Positions 56,744 through 64,000 of a stretch of DNA of 64,000 nt are shown piece after piece. The notes under the pieces were generated by a model that saw only the letters and a program-made list of their open reading frames with translations, did not search any database and was not told the origin of the DNA. This DNA is from Pseudomonas pisciculturae (lineage in GTDB: Bacteria > Pseudomonadota > Gammaproteobacteria > Pseudomonadales > Pseudomonadaceae). Where the stretch lies: the NCBI RefSeq assembly GCF_015461805.1, contig NZ_JACVZE010000001.1:930001-994000 (forward strand). The letters are read 5' to 3'. Each line of letters begins with the position of its first letter. The stretch's first letter is position 1. The translations under genes and the position numbers were made by a program.

Positions 56744-58435
56744 ATGAGCGAAAGCTTTGCGGAACTCTTTGAAGAAAGCCTAAAAACCCTGAACCTTCAG
56801 GCAGGCTCCATCATCACCGGTGTTATCGTTGATATCGATTACCAAGCTCGCTGGGTAACCGTTCACGCTGGTCTGAAGTCTGAAGCTCTGATCCCGCTGG
56901 AACAGTTCTACAACGATGCTGGTGACCTGACTATCAATGTCGGTGACGAAGTTCACGTTGCTCTGGACTCGGTTGAAGACGGTTTCGGTGAAACCAAGCT
57001 GTCCCGTGAAAAAGCCAAGCGCGCTGAATGCTGGATTGTTCTCGAAGCAGCCTTCGCAGCTGAAGAAGTGGTCAAGGGCGTTATCAACGGTAAGGTTAAA
57101 GGCGGCTTCACTGTCGACGTTAACGGCATCCGTGCGTTCCTGCCAGGTTCTTTGGTCGACGTTCGTCCTGTGCGCGACACCACGCACCTGGAAGGCAAAG
57201 AACTCGAATTCAAGGTCATCAAACTCGACCAGAAACGCAACAACGTTGTCGTTTCCCGTCGCAGCGTCCTGGAAGCAGAGAACTCCGCCGAGCGTGAAGC
57301 TCTGCTGGAATCCCTGCAGGAAGGCCAACAAGTCAAAGGTATCGTCAAAAACCTCACCGATTACGGCGCATTCGTCGATCTGGGTGGCGTGGATGGCCTG
57401 CTGCACATTACCGACATGGCTTGGAAGCGCATCAAGCATCCTTCCGAAATCGTCAACGTTGGCGACGAGATCGATGTCAAGGTTCTGAAATACGATCGCG
57501 AACGCAACCGTGTTTCCCTGGGCCTGAAGCAACTGGGTGAAGATCCATGGGTCGCTATCAAAGCCCGTTACCCAGAAAGCACTCGCGTAACTGCTCGTGT
57601 TACCAACCTGACTGACTACGGCTGCTTCGCAGAGCTGGAAGAAGGCGTTGAAGGCCTGGTACACGTTTCCGAAATGGACTGGACCAACAAAAACATCCAC
57701 CCTTCGAAAGTCGTACAAGTCGGCGACGAAGTGGAAGTTATGGTTCTGGACATCGACGAAGAGCGTCGTCGTATCTCCCTGGGCATCAAGCAGTGCAAAT
57801 CTAACCCATGGGAAGATTTCTCTGGCCAGTTCAACAAGGGCGATAAAATCTCCGGCACCATCAAGTCGATCACCGATTTCGGTATCTTCATTGGTCTGGA
57901 CGGCGGCATCGACGGCCTGGTTCACCTGTCCGACATCTCCTGGAACGAAGTTGGCGAAGAAGCTGTTCGTCGTTTCAAGAAGGGCGACGAGCTGGATACC
58001 GTTATCCTGTCGGTTGACCCAGAGCGCGAGCGCATCTCCCTGGGTATCAAGCAGCTGGAAAGCGACCCGTTCTCTGAATACGTTCAGGACAACGACAAAG
58101 GCGCAATCGTTAAAGGCATCGTGAAGGAAGTTGACGCTAAAGGCGCCATCATCACTCTGGCCGACGATATCGAAGCAACTCTGAAAGCCTCCGAAATCAG
58201 CCGTGACCGCGTTGAAGACGCGCGCAACGTTCTGAAAGAAGGCCAGGAAGTAGAAGCCAAGATCATCAGCGTTGACCGCAAGAGCCGTGTAATCCAGCTC
58301 TCCATCAAGTCGAAAGACGATGCTGAAGAGAAAGAAGCCATCCAAAGCTTGAAAGACAAGCCTTCGGATAGCATCGCTGCTGGTCCTACCACTCTGGGCG
58401 ACCTGTTGCGTGCACAAATGGAAAAACAGAACTAA
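56744..58435 (+). CDS. rpsA: 30S ribosomal protein S1
   Basis: 563 residues with six S1 RNA-binding repeats. The last four are the most regular ([80 protein letters not shown]). Start [16 protein letters not shown] at 56744, with ACAGGAA upstream. Codon use is strongly biased, as in highly expressed ribosomal genes. A strong terminator follows. Confidence 0.98.
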   Translation: MSESFAELFEESLKTLNLQAGSIITGVIVDIDYQARWVTVHAGLKSEALIPLEQFYNDAGDLTINVGDEVHVALDSVEDGFGETKLSREKAKRAECWIVLEAAFAAEEVVKGVINGKVKGGFTVDVNGIRAFLPGSLVDVRPVRDTTHLEGKELEFKVIKLDQKRNNVVVSRRSVLEAENSAEREALLESLQEGQQVKGIVKNLTDYGAFVDLGGVDGLLHITDMAWKRIKHPSEIVNVGDEIDVKVLKYDRERNRVSLGLKQLGEDPWVAIKARYPESTRVTARVTNLTDYGCFAELEEGVEGLVHVSEMDWTNKNIHPSKVVQVGDEVEVMVLDIDEERRRISLGIKQCKSNPWEDFSGQFNKGDKISGTIKSITDFGIFIGLDGGIDGLVHLSDISWNEVGEEAVRRFKKGDELDTVILSVDPERERISLGIKQLESDPFSEYVQDNDKGAIVKGIVKEVDAKGAIITLADDIEATLKASEISRDRVEDARNVLKEGQEVEAKIISVDRKSRVIQLSIKSKDDAEEKEAIQSLKDKPSDSIAAGPTTLGDLLRAQMEKQN

Positions 58436-58452
58436 GTTCTGTCAGACCATAG

Positions 58453-58481
58453 AAAAAGGGCGACTTCGGTCGCCCTTTTTT
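58453..58481 (+). terminator. Rho-independent terminator after rpsA
   Basis: AAAAAGGGCGAC, a TTCG tetraloop and GTCGCCCTTTTTT. Textbook shape. Confidence 0.95.
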
Positions 58482-58596
58482 GTGCCTGAAATTCGTTGAA
58501 CCAACAATACCGAACCAAGGCGCGTAGCTCAGTGTCAGAACTGACTATAGTCCTAATAAAAGCGGTTTCCGTGTTTTGGCTTCAATAAGGATTTGA

Positions 58597-58881
58597 ATGA
58601 ACAAGCTTATCGTCGTATTCGTAGTGGTAATGCTTGCAGGGTGCTCAGTCACCAGTGCCAAGACCCACGCCAGGCGCGGCGTCAGCGGCATTGAAGTCGA
58701 TTGCTCGGGCCTGGGCAACAGCTGGGACAAGTGCGAAAGCCGCGCCGCCCGAGAGTGCAAGATGCAGGGCTATAAGGTCATCACGCGATCCAGTGATGCC
58801 AAGGACGAAGAGGGCGACTACCTCTTCGGTTGGAACCCTGCCGGCGCTGTTACCCGCACCATGCTGGTGATCTGCAATTGA
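58597..58881 (+). CDS. Small lipoprotein of unknown function
   Basis: 94 residues. A lipoprotein signal peptide with lipobox LAGC (MNKLIVVFVVVMLAGC), so Cys16 would be lipidated. The mature part has four further Cys and the stretch VDCSGLGNSWDKCESRAARE, which might form disulfides. No domain recognised. AAGGA lies before the ATG. Between rpsA and ihfB, and probably with its own promoter. Confidence 0.82.
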   Translation: MNKLIVVFVVVMLAGCSVTSAKTHARRGVSGIEVDCSGLGNSWDKCESRAARECKMQGYKVITRSSDAKDEEGDYLFGWNPAGAVTRTMLVICN

Positions 58882-59013
58882 GGGTGTAAGGCGTGTATTG
58901 CGGGCACCTATCTAACCCGCAGATAAGTTACTGCGTGGGCTGTTCAAATACATCAAGTCATGCTAAAACCTTCGAAGCGCTTTTCCTAGCTGCTTGAAAA
59001 AGAAGGGAAAAAT

Positions 59014-59310
59014 ATGACGAAGTCGGAGTTGATCGAACGAATTGTCACCCATCAAGGGCTGCTTTCATCCAAGGATGTTGAGCTGGCTATCAAGACTATG
59101 CTCGAACAAATGTCCCAGTGCCTGGCCACCGGGGACCGCATTGAGATTCGGGGGTTTGGGAGTTTTTCGTTGCACTACCGTGCACCGCGTGTGGGTCGCA
59201 ATCCTAAGACTGGGCAGTCGGTGAGTCTGGATGGGAAATTTGTGCCTCATTTCAAGCCGGGGAAGGAGTTGCGGGATCGGGTGAATGAGGATGAGGAAGA
59301 GGGGGTTTGA
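59014..59310 (+). CDS. ihfB: Integration host factor subunit beta
   Basis: 98 residues. [20 protein letters not shown] at the N-terminus and the DNA-bending arm [25 protein letters not shown] (split) with the intercalating Pro. Pairs with IhfA in a heterodimer that bends DNA. Placed after rpsA as in most gammaproteobacteria. Confidence 0.97.
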   Translation: MTKSELIERIVTHQGLLSSKDVELAIKTMLEQMSQCLATGDRIEIRGFGSFSLHYRAPRVGRNPKTGQSVSLDGKFVPHFKPGKELRDRVNEDEEEGV

Positions 59311-59334
59311 GGGGTATTTGGGTAGGAGAAAGTT

Positions 59335-59586
59335 ATGCGTGGGTTTAAGCGCCTTTTGCTGATCGTTGCAGTGCTGGTAATAGCTGTAGCAGTATTAGGG
59401 TTTGTTTTGGAGAATCAAAATACCGTATCCCTTAGATTTTTGGGGTGGGAGAGTGGTCAACTGCCAGTGGCGGTTTTTGTCGTGATTGCCCTGATTGTTG
59501 GCATGCTAGCGGGGCCCATGATAAGGGCGTTATTTTATTATGGTGGCCGTAAGAAGGCTGCGAGTAAATTCGCTGACAGACTTTAG
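59335..59586 (+). CDS. lapA: LapA-domain (DUF1049) membrane protein
   Basis: 83 residues with two membrane helices (about 6-25 and 45-67) joined by the LapA motif LENQNTVSLRFLGW. In E. coli LapA (YciS) works with LapB to control LpxC degradation and hence lipopolysaccharide amount. Here a lapB gene does not follow. Ends in a basic tail (GGRKKAASKFADRL). 24 bases after ihfB. Confidence 0.85.
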   Translation: MRGFKRLLLIVAVLVIAVAVLGFVLENQNTVSLRFLGWESGQLPVAVFVVIALIVGMLAGPMIRALFYYGGRKKAASKFADRL

Positions 59587-59979
59587 TTACGCCTGTGGTG
59601 GTTGGATTTAGTTTTTTACGTGGCGGTTTATTTTCACCGCTTAGAAGCGCGCTGGTTGTGTGGAATGGTTATTCTGCGCGATAGTGTTAGTTTGCGTGCG
59701 GCGCTTTTTTGTTAGTGCCGTGTTACCCCAGTGTCCCCCTCCCCAAGCACTTTTTGTCTGTGTTTTTAGAGAAAAGGTGCCTAGCTTTCATGTTCCTCTC
59801 TCGCACTCGGTGATGACGCAATGTCATCTGATCGCCTCTTTCCATATTCCTGTATTGACAGCGTATAGCTTGGTAGGGCGGGTCTGAAATCCGCAATTTC
59901 TGAGCGAGGCACCACGGGTAAACATAGTATGATATCTGACACAAAGGTATTGGGAGCTGTTTGAGTGGATGAAGGGGTT
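59587..59979. other. 393-base AT-rich gap between lapA and wbpM
   Basis: No convincing gene. It contains a short GCGGT/ACCGC hairpin (59623-59640) and several T runs. In related Pseudomonas this spot holds the O-antigen cluster (wzz to wbpL); none of those genes is here. A 75-codon frame at 59660 lacks a ribosome-binding site and recognisable sequence. Confidence 0.55.
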
Positions 59980-61986
59980 ATGGACAAATTGAGAGGGGTG
60001 CTGCTAGGTTTTTCCAGGCGCACAAAACGACTGATTCAGGTTGCCACTGATGTCGTTCTGGTGTGGGTGGCGTTGTGGCTGGCTTTTGCCGTTAGGCTGG
60101 GCGTGGACGAAATGTTCAATCCCTTGATCAACCCCCTGATCTTTCACTTTTGGCTGTTCCTTGCAGCTCCTGTCGTCGCTATTCCTCTATTTATCCGTTT
60201 TGGTATGTACCGCGCAGTCATGCGTTACTTCGGCAATGACGCGCTAATAGCGATCATCAAGGCTGTCACTCTGTCTTCTCTGGTTTTGGGGGTTGTTGTC
60301 TACTGGTACAGCAACCATCAGCACGTAGTGCCACGCTCGATCATTTTCAACTATTGGTGGTTGAGCATGATCATGGTCGGTGGGCTTCGTTTGGCCATGC
60401 GCCAGTATTTCCTGGGCGATTGGTTTTCTGCATCTCAACACGTGCCTTTTACCAGCCGTGATGACGGATTGCCGCGTGTGGCGATTTACGGTGCGGGGGC
60501 TGCCGGTAATCAACTGGTAGCAGCACTGCGAATGGGGCGTGCGATGCGTCCAGTCGCCTTTATCGATGACGACGCCAGTATCTCTGATCGTGTCATTTCA
60601 GGCTTGCAGGTTTATAAGCCTAAGCACATCCAGTCAATGATTGAGGCCACGGGCGCTCAGGAAATATTACTCGCAATTCCTTCTTCAAACCGTGGTCGTC
60701 GTCGAGAAATCCTCAGCTTTCTTGAGGGGTTTCCACTTCATGTACGCAGTGTTCCAGGCTTCATGGATCTGGCGAGCGGCCGGGTCAAAGTCGATGACAT
60801 TCAAGAGGTCGATATTGCAGATCTGCTCGGCCGTGACGCAGTTCCAGCCCAAGGTGACTTGCTGGAGCACTGCATCAAGGGGCAAAGTGTTCTAGTCACC
60901 GGAGCGGGCGGTTCAATTGGTTCCGAGTTGTGCCGACAGATTTTGGTCCTTGGGCCTACTGTATTGATTTTGTACGACCACAGTGAGTTCAACCTCTACA
61001 GTATTCTTTGCGAACTTGAACAACGAATTACCCGCGAGTCGCTACCCGTTAAGCTGCTACCAATCTTGGGTTCCGTACGTAACCCTGGCAAGCTTCTCGA
61101 CGTGATGAAAACCTGGAAAACAGATACGGTTTATCATGCCGCTGCTTATAAGCACGTGCCGATGGTTGAGCATAATATTGCAGAGGGCGTGCTGAATAAC
61201 GTCATAGGCACCTTGAATACCGCTCAAGCTGCGCTCCAGTCGGGAGTTGCCAACTTTGTGCTGATCTCCACGGATAAGGCTGTGCGTCCGACCAATGTCA
61301 TGGGCAGCACCAAGCGGTTGGCCGAGCTGACCTTGCAAGCGCTTAGTCATGAGTTAGCTCCGGTATTGTTCGGAGACAAATCAAATGTTTCGAGAGTTAA
61401 CAAAACTCGCTTCACCATGGTCCGCTTTGGCAACGTATTGGGCTCGTCCGGCTCTGTGATTCCGTTGTTCCATAAGCAGATCCAGTCAGGTGGCCCTTTG
61501 ACGGTTACCCACCCAAAAATCACCCGTTACTTCATGACTATCCCAGAGGCCGCACAGTTGGTTATCCAGGCAGGCTCCATGGGGCAGGGTGGAGATGTTT
61601 TTGTGCTGGATATGGGCGAACCGGTCAAGATCATCGAGTTGGCGGAGAAGATGATTCATCTTTCCGGCCTGAGCGTGCGCTCCGACAAAAAACCTCACGG
61701 CGACATAGCCATTGAATTCACGGGCCTACGCCCTGGCGAAAAGCTTTACGAAGAATTGTTAATTGGCGACAACGTCGTCGCCACCCAGCACCCGATGATC
61801 ATGAGTGCAAACGAAGATCATCTCTCTTGGGACGTGCTCAAGGGCAAGCTGGTTGAATTGCTGGCCGCTGTGGAACACGACGATTACACCCGAGTCCGCC
61901 AGCTCCTGCGCGACACCGTCAGCGGCTACTCCCCCGACGGCGAAATCGTCGATTGGATCTATCAACAACGCCGTTTGGAACCCTGA
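59980..61986 (+). CDS. wbpM: Nucleotide-sugar 4,6-dehydratase WbpM family
   Basis: 668 residues. Four N-terminal membrane helices, a first Rossmann domain (VAIYGAGAAGNQLVAAL) and a C-terminal SDR dehydratase domain (VLVTGAGGSIGSELCRQIL). The catalytic residues are of the Ser-Met-Lys type (STDKAVRPTNVMGSTKRLAE), as in WbpM, which makes UDP-4-keto-6-deoxy-GlcNAc for O-antigen sugars. ATG at 59980 matches the family N-terminus; a GTG at 59965 has the better-spaced GGAG and is a possible start. A hairpin lies just past the stop. Confidence 0.92.
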   Translation: MDKLRGVLLGFSRRTKRLIQVATDVVLVWVALWLAFAVRLGVDEMFNPLINPLIFHFWLFLAAPVVAIPLFIRFGMYRAVMRYFGNDALIAIIKAVTLSSLVLGVVVYWYSNHQHVVPRSIIFNYWWLSMIMVGGLRLAMRQYFLGDWFSASQHVPFTSRDDGLPRVAIYGAGAAGNQLVAALRMGRAMRPVAFIDDDASISDRVISGLQVYKPKHIQSMIEATGAQEILLAIPSSNRGRRREILSFLEGFPLHVRSVPGFMDLASGRVKVDDIQEVDIADLLGRDAVPAQGDLLEHCIKGQSVLVTGAGGSIGSELCRQILVLGPTVLILYDHSEFNLYSILCELEQRITRESLPVKLLPILGSVRNPGKLLDVMKTWKTDTVYHAAAYKHVPMVEHNIAEGVLNNVIGTLNTAQAALQSGVANFVLISTDKAVRPTNVMGSTKRLAELTLQALSHELAPVLFGDKSNVSRVNKTRFTMVRFGNVLGSSGSVIPLFHKQIQSGGPLTVTHPKITRYFMTIPEAAQLVIQAGSMGQGGDVFVLDMGEPVKIIELAEKMIHLSGLSVRSDKKPHGDIAIEFTGLRPGEKLYEELLIGDNVVATQHPMIMSANEDHLSWDVLKGKLVELLAAVEHDDYTRVRQLLRDTVSGYSPDGEIVDWIYQQRRLEP

Positions 61987-62041
61987 CTTAACACCCTGTT
62001 ACTCAACCATTTTTGACGAATCCCCAAGATCACCTAAGTTT

Positions 62042-62070
62042 GAAAAGCAGCTTCGGAAAAGCTGCTTTTC
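62042..62070 (+). terminator. Terminator-like hairpin after wbpM
   Basis: GAAAAGCAGCTT and AAGCTGCTTTTC, a perfect 12-bp stem with a 5-base loop; the T run is inside the stem end. Between wbpM and the comEA gene. Confidence 0.75.
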
Positions 62071-62095
62071 ACTTACCGATCCCAAGGAGCGTCAA

Positions 62096-62428
62096 ATGCA
62101 AACCCCTTACCTCACCTCCCTCATCTTCGCCTTCCTCACCACCCTCTCCGTCACCGCCACCGCAGCCCCCTCCATCAAACCCGAAGCCCCAACCCCCATC
62201 TCCGCGCAGATGTCCAAAAACGAGCAATCGGCCAAGGTCAACCTCAACGCGGCCGACGCCGAGACCCTGCGTCGTGACCTATTCGGCATTGGCGCCGCCA
62301 AAGCCAAGGCGATCATCGCCTACCGCGAGAGCAACGGGCCGTTTACAGCGGTGGATGAGTTGTTGGAGGTGAAGGGGATCGGCAAGGCGTTGCTGGAGAA
62401 GAATCGCGATAGGTTGGCGCTGAACTAA
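62096..62428 (+). CDS. ComEA-family helix-hairpin-helix DNA-binding protein
   Basis: 110 residues. A signal peptide (MQTPYLTSLIFAFLTTLSVT, cut near ATAA), a Pro-rich spacer, then a ComEA domain with two helix-hairpin-helix motifs (VNLNAADAETLRRDLFGIGA; VDELLEVKGIGKALLEKNRD). Periplasmic DNA binding for uptake is the family role; competence is not established for this species. CAAGGAG precedes the ATG. It commonly follows wbpM in Pseudomonas. Confidence 0.9.
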   Translation: MQTPYLTSLIFAFLTTLSVTATAAPSIKPEAPTPISAQMSKNEQSAKVNLNAADAETLRRDLFGIGAAKAKAIIAYRESNGPFTAVDELLEVKGIGKALLEKNRDRLALN

Positions 62429-62452
62429 ATACTCATCAAGCCAGGAGGCCGG

Positions 62453-63031
62453 TCATTGATCGGCCTTTTCTGTCTCCGGGATTTGAGTTTTCAGGCTCTC
62501 GCGCACCACGTCCATGATCCGCAGTGCCAGTGCTGGGTCTGTAACGCTTCTGGCCAGCACCAATGCCCCTACCAATGTCGACATCATCACCAGGCCCTGG
62601 GCATCGCCCTGGCCATTGTCGAGTGCCGTTTCGATCTGCTCGACCCGTGCTGCGAGCACGGCATCTGTCGTTGCACTGTGTTGGCCTCTAAGCCCCAGTT
62701 CGGATGACATGGTGGGCAGCGGGCAGCCCTGGTCTGGCGATGTGAGGTGCCATTCCGAGAGGTAACTATCAATAAACGCTTCCAGCGGCCGTTCCTGGCT
62801 GAAGAGCATCTGGCAGTGGGCGTCCAGTTCTGCAGCGGCGGCCTGCAGGGCTTTTTCCACCAGTTCGTCCTTGGACGTGAAGTGTGCGTAGAACCCGCCG
62901 TGGGTCAGGTTCAGTGCTTTCATCAATGGCTGCAAGCCCGTTGCACCAATGCCGTCGCGGCGAAAGCGTACGGACGCCTCTTTGATGATGCGTTGGTGAG
63001 TCTGGGCTTTATGGTCTTGTGAATAACGCAT
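62453..63031 (-). CDS. TetR-family transcriptional regulator
   Basis: 192 residues. The N-terminal helix-turn-helix (FRRDGIGATGLQPLMKALNL, THGGFYAHFTSKDELVEKAL) is of the TetR/NemR-like type with HGGFYAHF. The ligand-binding domain has the TetR_C_16-like GCPLPTMSSELGLRG segment. The start MRYSQDHKAQTHQRI at 63031 has CGAGG upstream. No obvious target beside it: the divergent gene at 63166 is itself a regulator. Confidence 0.9.
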   Translation of the reverse strand: MRYSQDHKAQTHQRIIKEASVRFRRDGIGATGLQPLMKALNLTHGGFYAHFTSKDELVEKALQAAAAELDAHCQMLFSQERPLEAFIDSYLSEWHLTSPDQGCPLPTMSSELGLRGQHSATTDAVLAARVEQIETALDNGQGDAQGLVMMSTLVGALVLARSVTDPALALRIMDVVRESLKTQIPETEKADQ

Positions 63032-63165
63032 TGGGCTGCCTCGGGAACATGCCGGCATGTTAACGAAATTGGACCTTTTTAAACATCTCGGCAATGCCTC
63101 GTCACGTTGGCATGAAAAATGGTTATCTCTAAGCTACGGATTGTTCAACAATCGAGAATTGACCC

Positions 63166-63804
63166 ATGACGCTCACTTCATCTTTAGCCGACCAGATCGC
63201 TCTGGAACTTCGTGCCGACATCATCGGTGGGCGACTTGTGCCAGGCATGGCCTTGGTGGAGGTGGAGTTAGTGAAGGCTTATAACGCCTCGCGCAATACG
63301 ATCCGTGAGGCGTTGCACCGTCTGGGGCAGGAAGGGTTGACCCGCTATGTGCGTAATAAGGGGGTTATGGTCCGGCGTCTGGAACGCGAAGAGGTGCGCG
63401 ATTTGTTTGTAGTCCGTCGCACGCTCGAATTGCAGGCCATTGCCCAGAGTAACGCGCTCACTGACGATCAATCCGAACGCATGCAAAACGCCATCGATGC
63501 CACCACCCTGGCGCGGGAGCGAGAGGATTGGCGTGCGGTTGCCACTCACAGCCTGGTGTTCCACCAACAGATCGTCGGCTTGATGCGCAGCCCGCTGTTC
63601 GATGAGTTTTTCGCCCAAGTGATTGCCCAGTTACGCCTGGTGTTTTGCGCTGCGCCCGATGAGCAGCGTTTCCAGTCGCCCTGGCTGGAGCGTGACCGTG
63701 AGATTTATCAACTATTGGTTCAGCAGGACAAGCCGGCGGCAGGGGAGGCGATGAGTCTGTACCTGGATGATTCTGAGCGCCTGTCGTTGGCCCTGTTTTC
63801 CTAA
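63166..63804 (+). CDS. GntR-family regulator, FCD (FadR C-terminal) type
   Basis: 212 residues. The winged helix-turn-helix (GGRLVPGMALVEVELVKAYN, SRNTIREALHRLGQEGLTR) is followed by an FCD all-helical effector domain with RRTLELQAIA and metal-site-like His residues (HSLVFHQQIVG). It lies directly upstream of a DUF1989 gene in the same direction, 21 bases apart, which suggests it controls that nitrogen-related operon. Confidence 0.92.
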   Translation: MTLTSSLADQIALELRADIIGGRLVPGMALVEVELVKAYNASRNTIREALHRLGQEGLTRYVRNKGVMVRRLEREEVRDLFVVRRTLELQAIAQSNALTDDQSERMQNAIDATTLAREREDWRAVATHSLVFHQQIVGLMRSPLFDEFFAQVIAQLRLVFCAAPDEQRFQSPWLERDREIYQLLVQQDKPAAGEAMSLYLDDSERLSLALFS

Positions 63805-63825
63805 CCCCGATGGAGGATCCAAATC

Positions 63826-64000
63826 ATGTTCAAAGACTATCCGGCGGCCTATCAAGTCAGTAAAGGCTCGGCGTTGCAGGTCGACACAGCGTTTTACGAG
63901 CGCATTCGGGACCAAAGACAACAGCGCACCTTGATCGAACAGTTCGAGGTACCCATCCGTACGGGTCGGGCGTGGAAGGTCCCGGCGGGCCATGTGTTTC
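63826..64000 (+). CDS. DUF1989 (urea-carboxylase-associated) protein, 3' end outside window
   Basis: First 58 codons only: MFKDYPAAYQVSKGSALQV, then RTLIEQFEVPIRTGRAWKVP and AGHVF at the window edge. This matches the start of DUF1989 proteins, often encoded with urea carboxylase/allophanate hydrolase or guanidine-related genes. GGAGG precedes the ATG. The following genes cannot be seen, so the pathway is only suggested. Confidence 0.75.
   Translation, partial: MFKDYPAAYQVSKGSALQVDTAFYERIRDQRQQRTLIEQFEVPIRTGRAWKVPAGHVF

Noticed and set aside
56780..58417. 545-codon open frame antisense to rpsA
   Set aside because: The reverse of a ribosomal protein gene with high codon bias commonly yields long Phe/Val/Asp-rich frames; no start signal.
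59660..59887. 75-codon frame between lapA and wbpM
   Set aside because: No ribosome-binding site, no recognisable sequence, and it lies in AT-rich spacer; probably chance.

Overview
The window looks like a chromosomal segment of a Pseudomonas of the P. fluorescens group. Three things point there: GC-rich coding with Shine-Dalgarno starts; at least nine copies of the palindromic GTGGGAG...CTCCCAC REP doublets typical of that group; and the gene order yciK-mupP-ubiG-mtaD / mtnA-gyrA-serC-pheA-hisC-tyrA:aroA-cmk-rpsA-ihfB-lapA ... wbpM-comEA, which as I recall it matches the block around PA3140-PA3173 of P. aeruginosa. No rRNA, tRNA, CRISPR array or insertion sequence was recognised.

Layout. 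1-2.0 kb: copper-type two-component system (sensor kinase cut by the window edge) divergent from a periplasmic cupredoxin, with a CusR/CopR-like dyad between them. 2.1-9.4 kb: housekeeping and signalling genes (queF, a DUF4404 protein, a degenerate phosphonatase-like HAD protein, mlaA, a PilZ protein, rssB-rssC, tal, dusA). 9.8-14.4 kb: an AT-richer accessory islet with a membrane O-acyltransferase, a 480-residue protein of unknown function, a Kdo/WaaP-type kinase and a short Wzz. 14.5-26.5 kb: an MFS exporter, a malate:quinone oxidoreductase with a signal peptide, an F420-reductase-like/LysR pair, a VapBC-type toxin-antitoxin pair, ppnN, an LpxO-like hydroxylase, fabV, a HAD phosphatase and a LysR. 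26.6-33.9 kb: a class III aminotransferase, then a purine uptake group (punR, punC, a Tsx-like channel, another LysR, an NCS2 permease).

33.9-42.1 kb is the most distinctive region. A LuxR solo lies between two proline-iminopeptidase-type hydrolases, and a complete dipeptide-type ABC transporter follows. This matches the organisation of the plant-signal-responsive PipR system described in a cottonwood endophyte Pseudomonas. Two 22-nt inverted repeats of the same design sit upstream of the two hydrolase genes and are candidate binding sites for the LuxR protein.

42.2-62.4 kb is the conserved core block: cell-wall recycling (mupP), ubiquinone (ubiG), methionine salvage (mtaD, mtnA), gyrase A, a tightly overlapped serine/aromatic amino acid/histidine operon with a TyrA-AroA fusion, cmk, ribosomal protein S1, IHF beta, LapA, WbpM and ComEA. 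The O-antigen genes usually found between lapA and wbpM are absent. The last 1.6 kb holds a TetR regulator, a GntR/FCD regulator and the start of a DUF1989 (urea-carboxylase-associated) gene.
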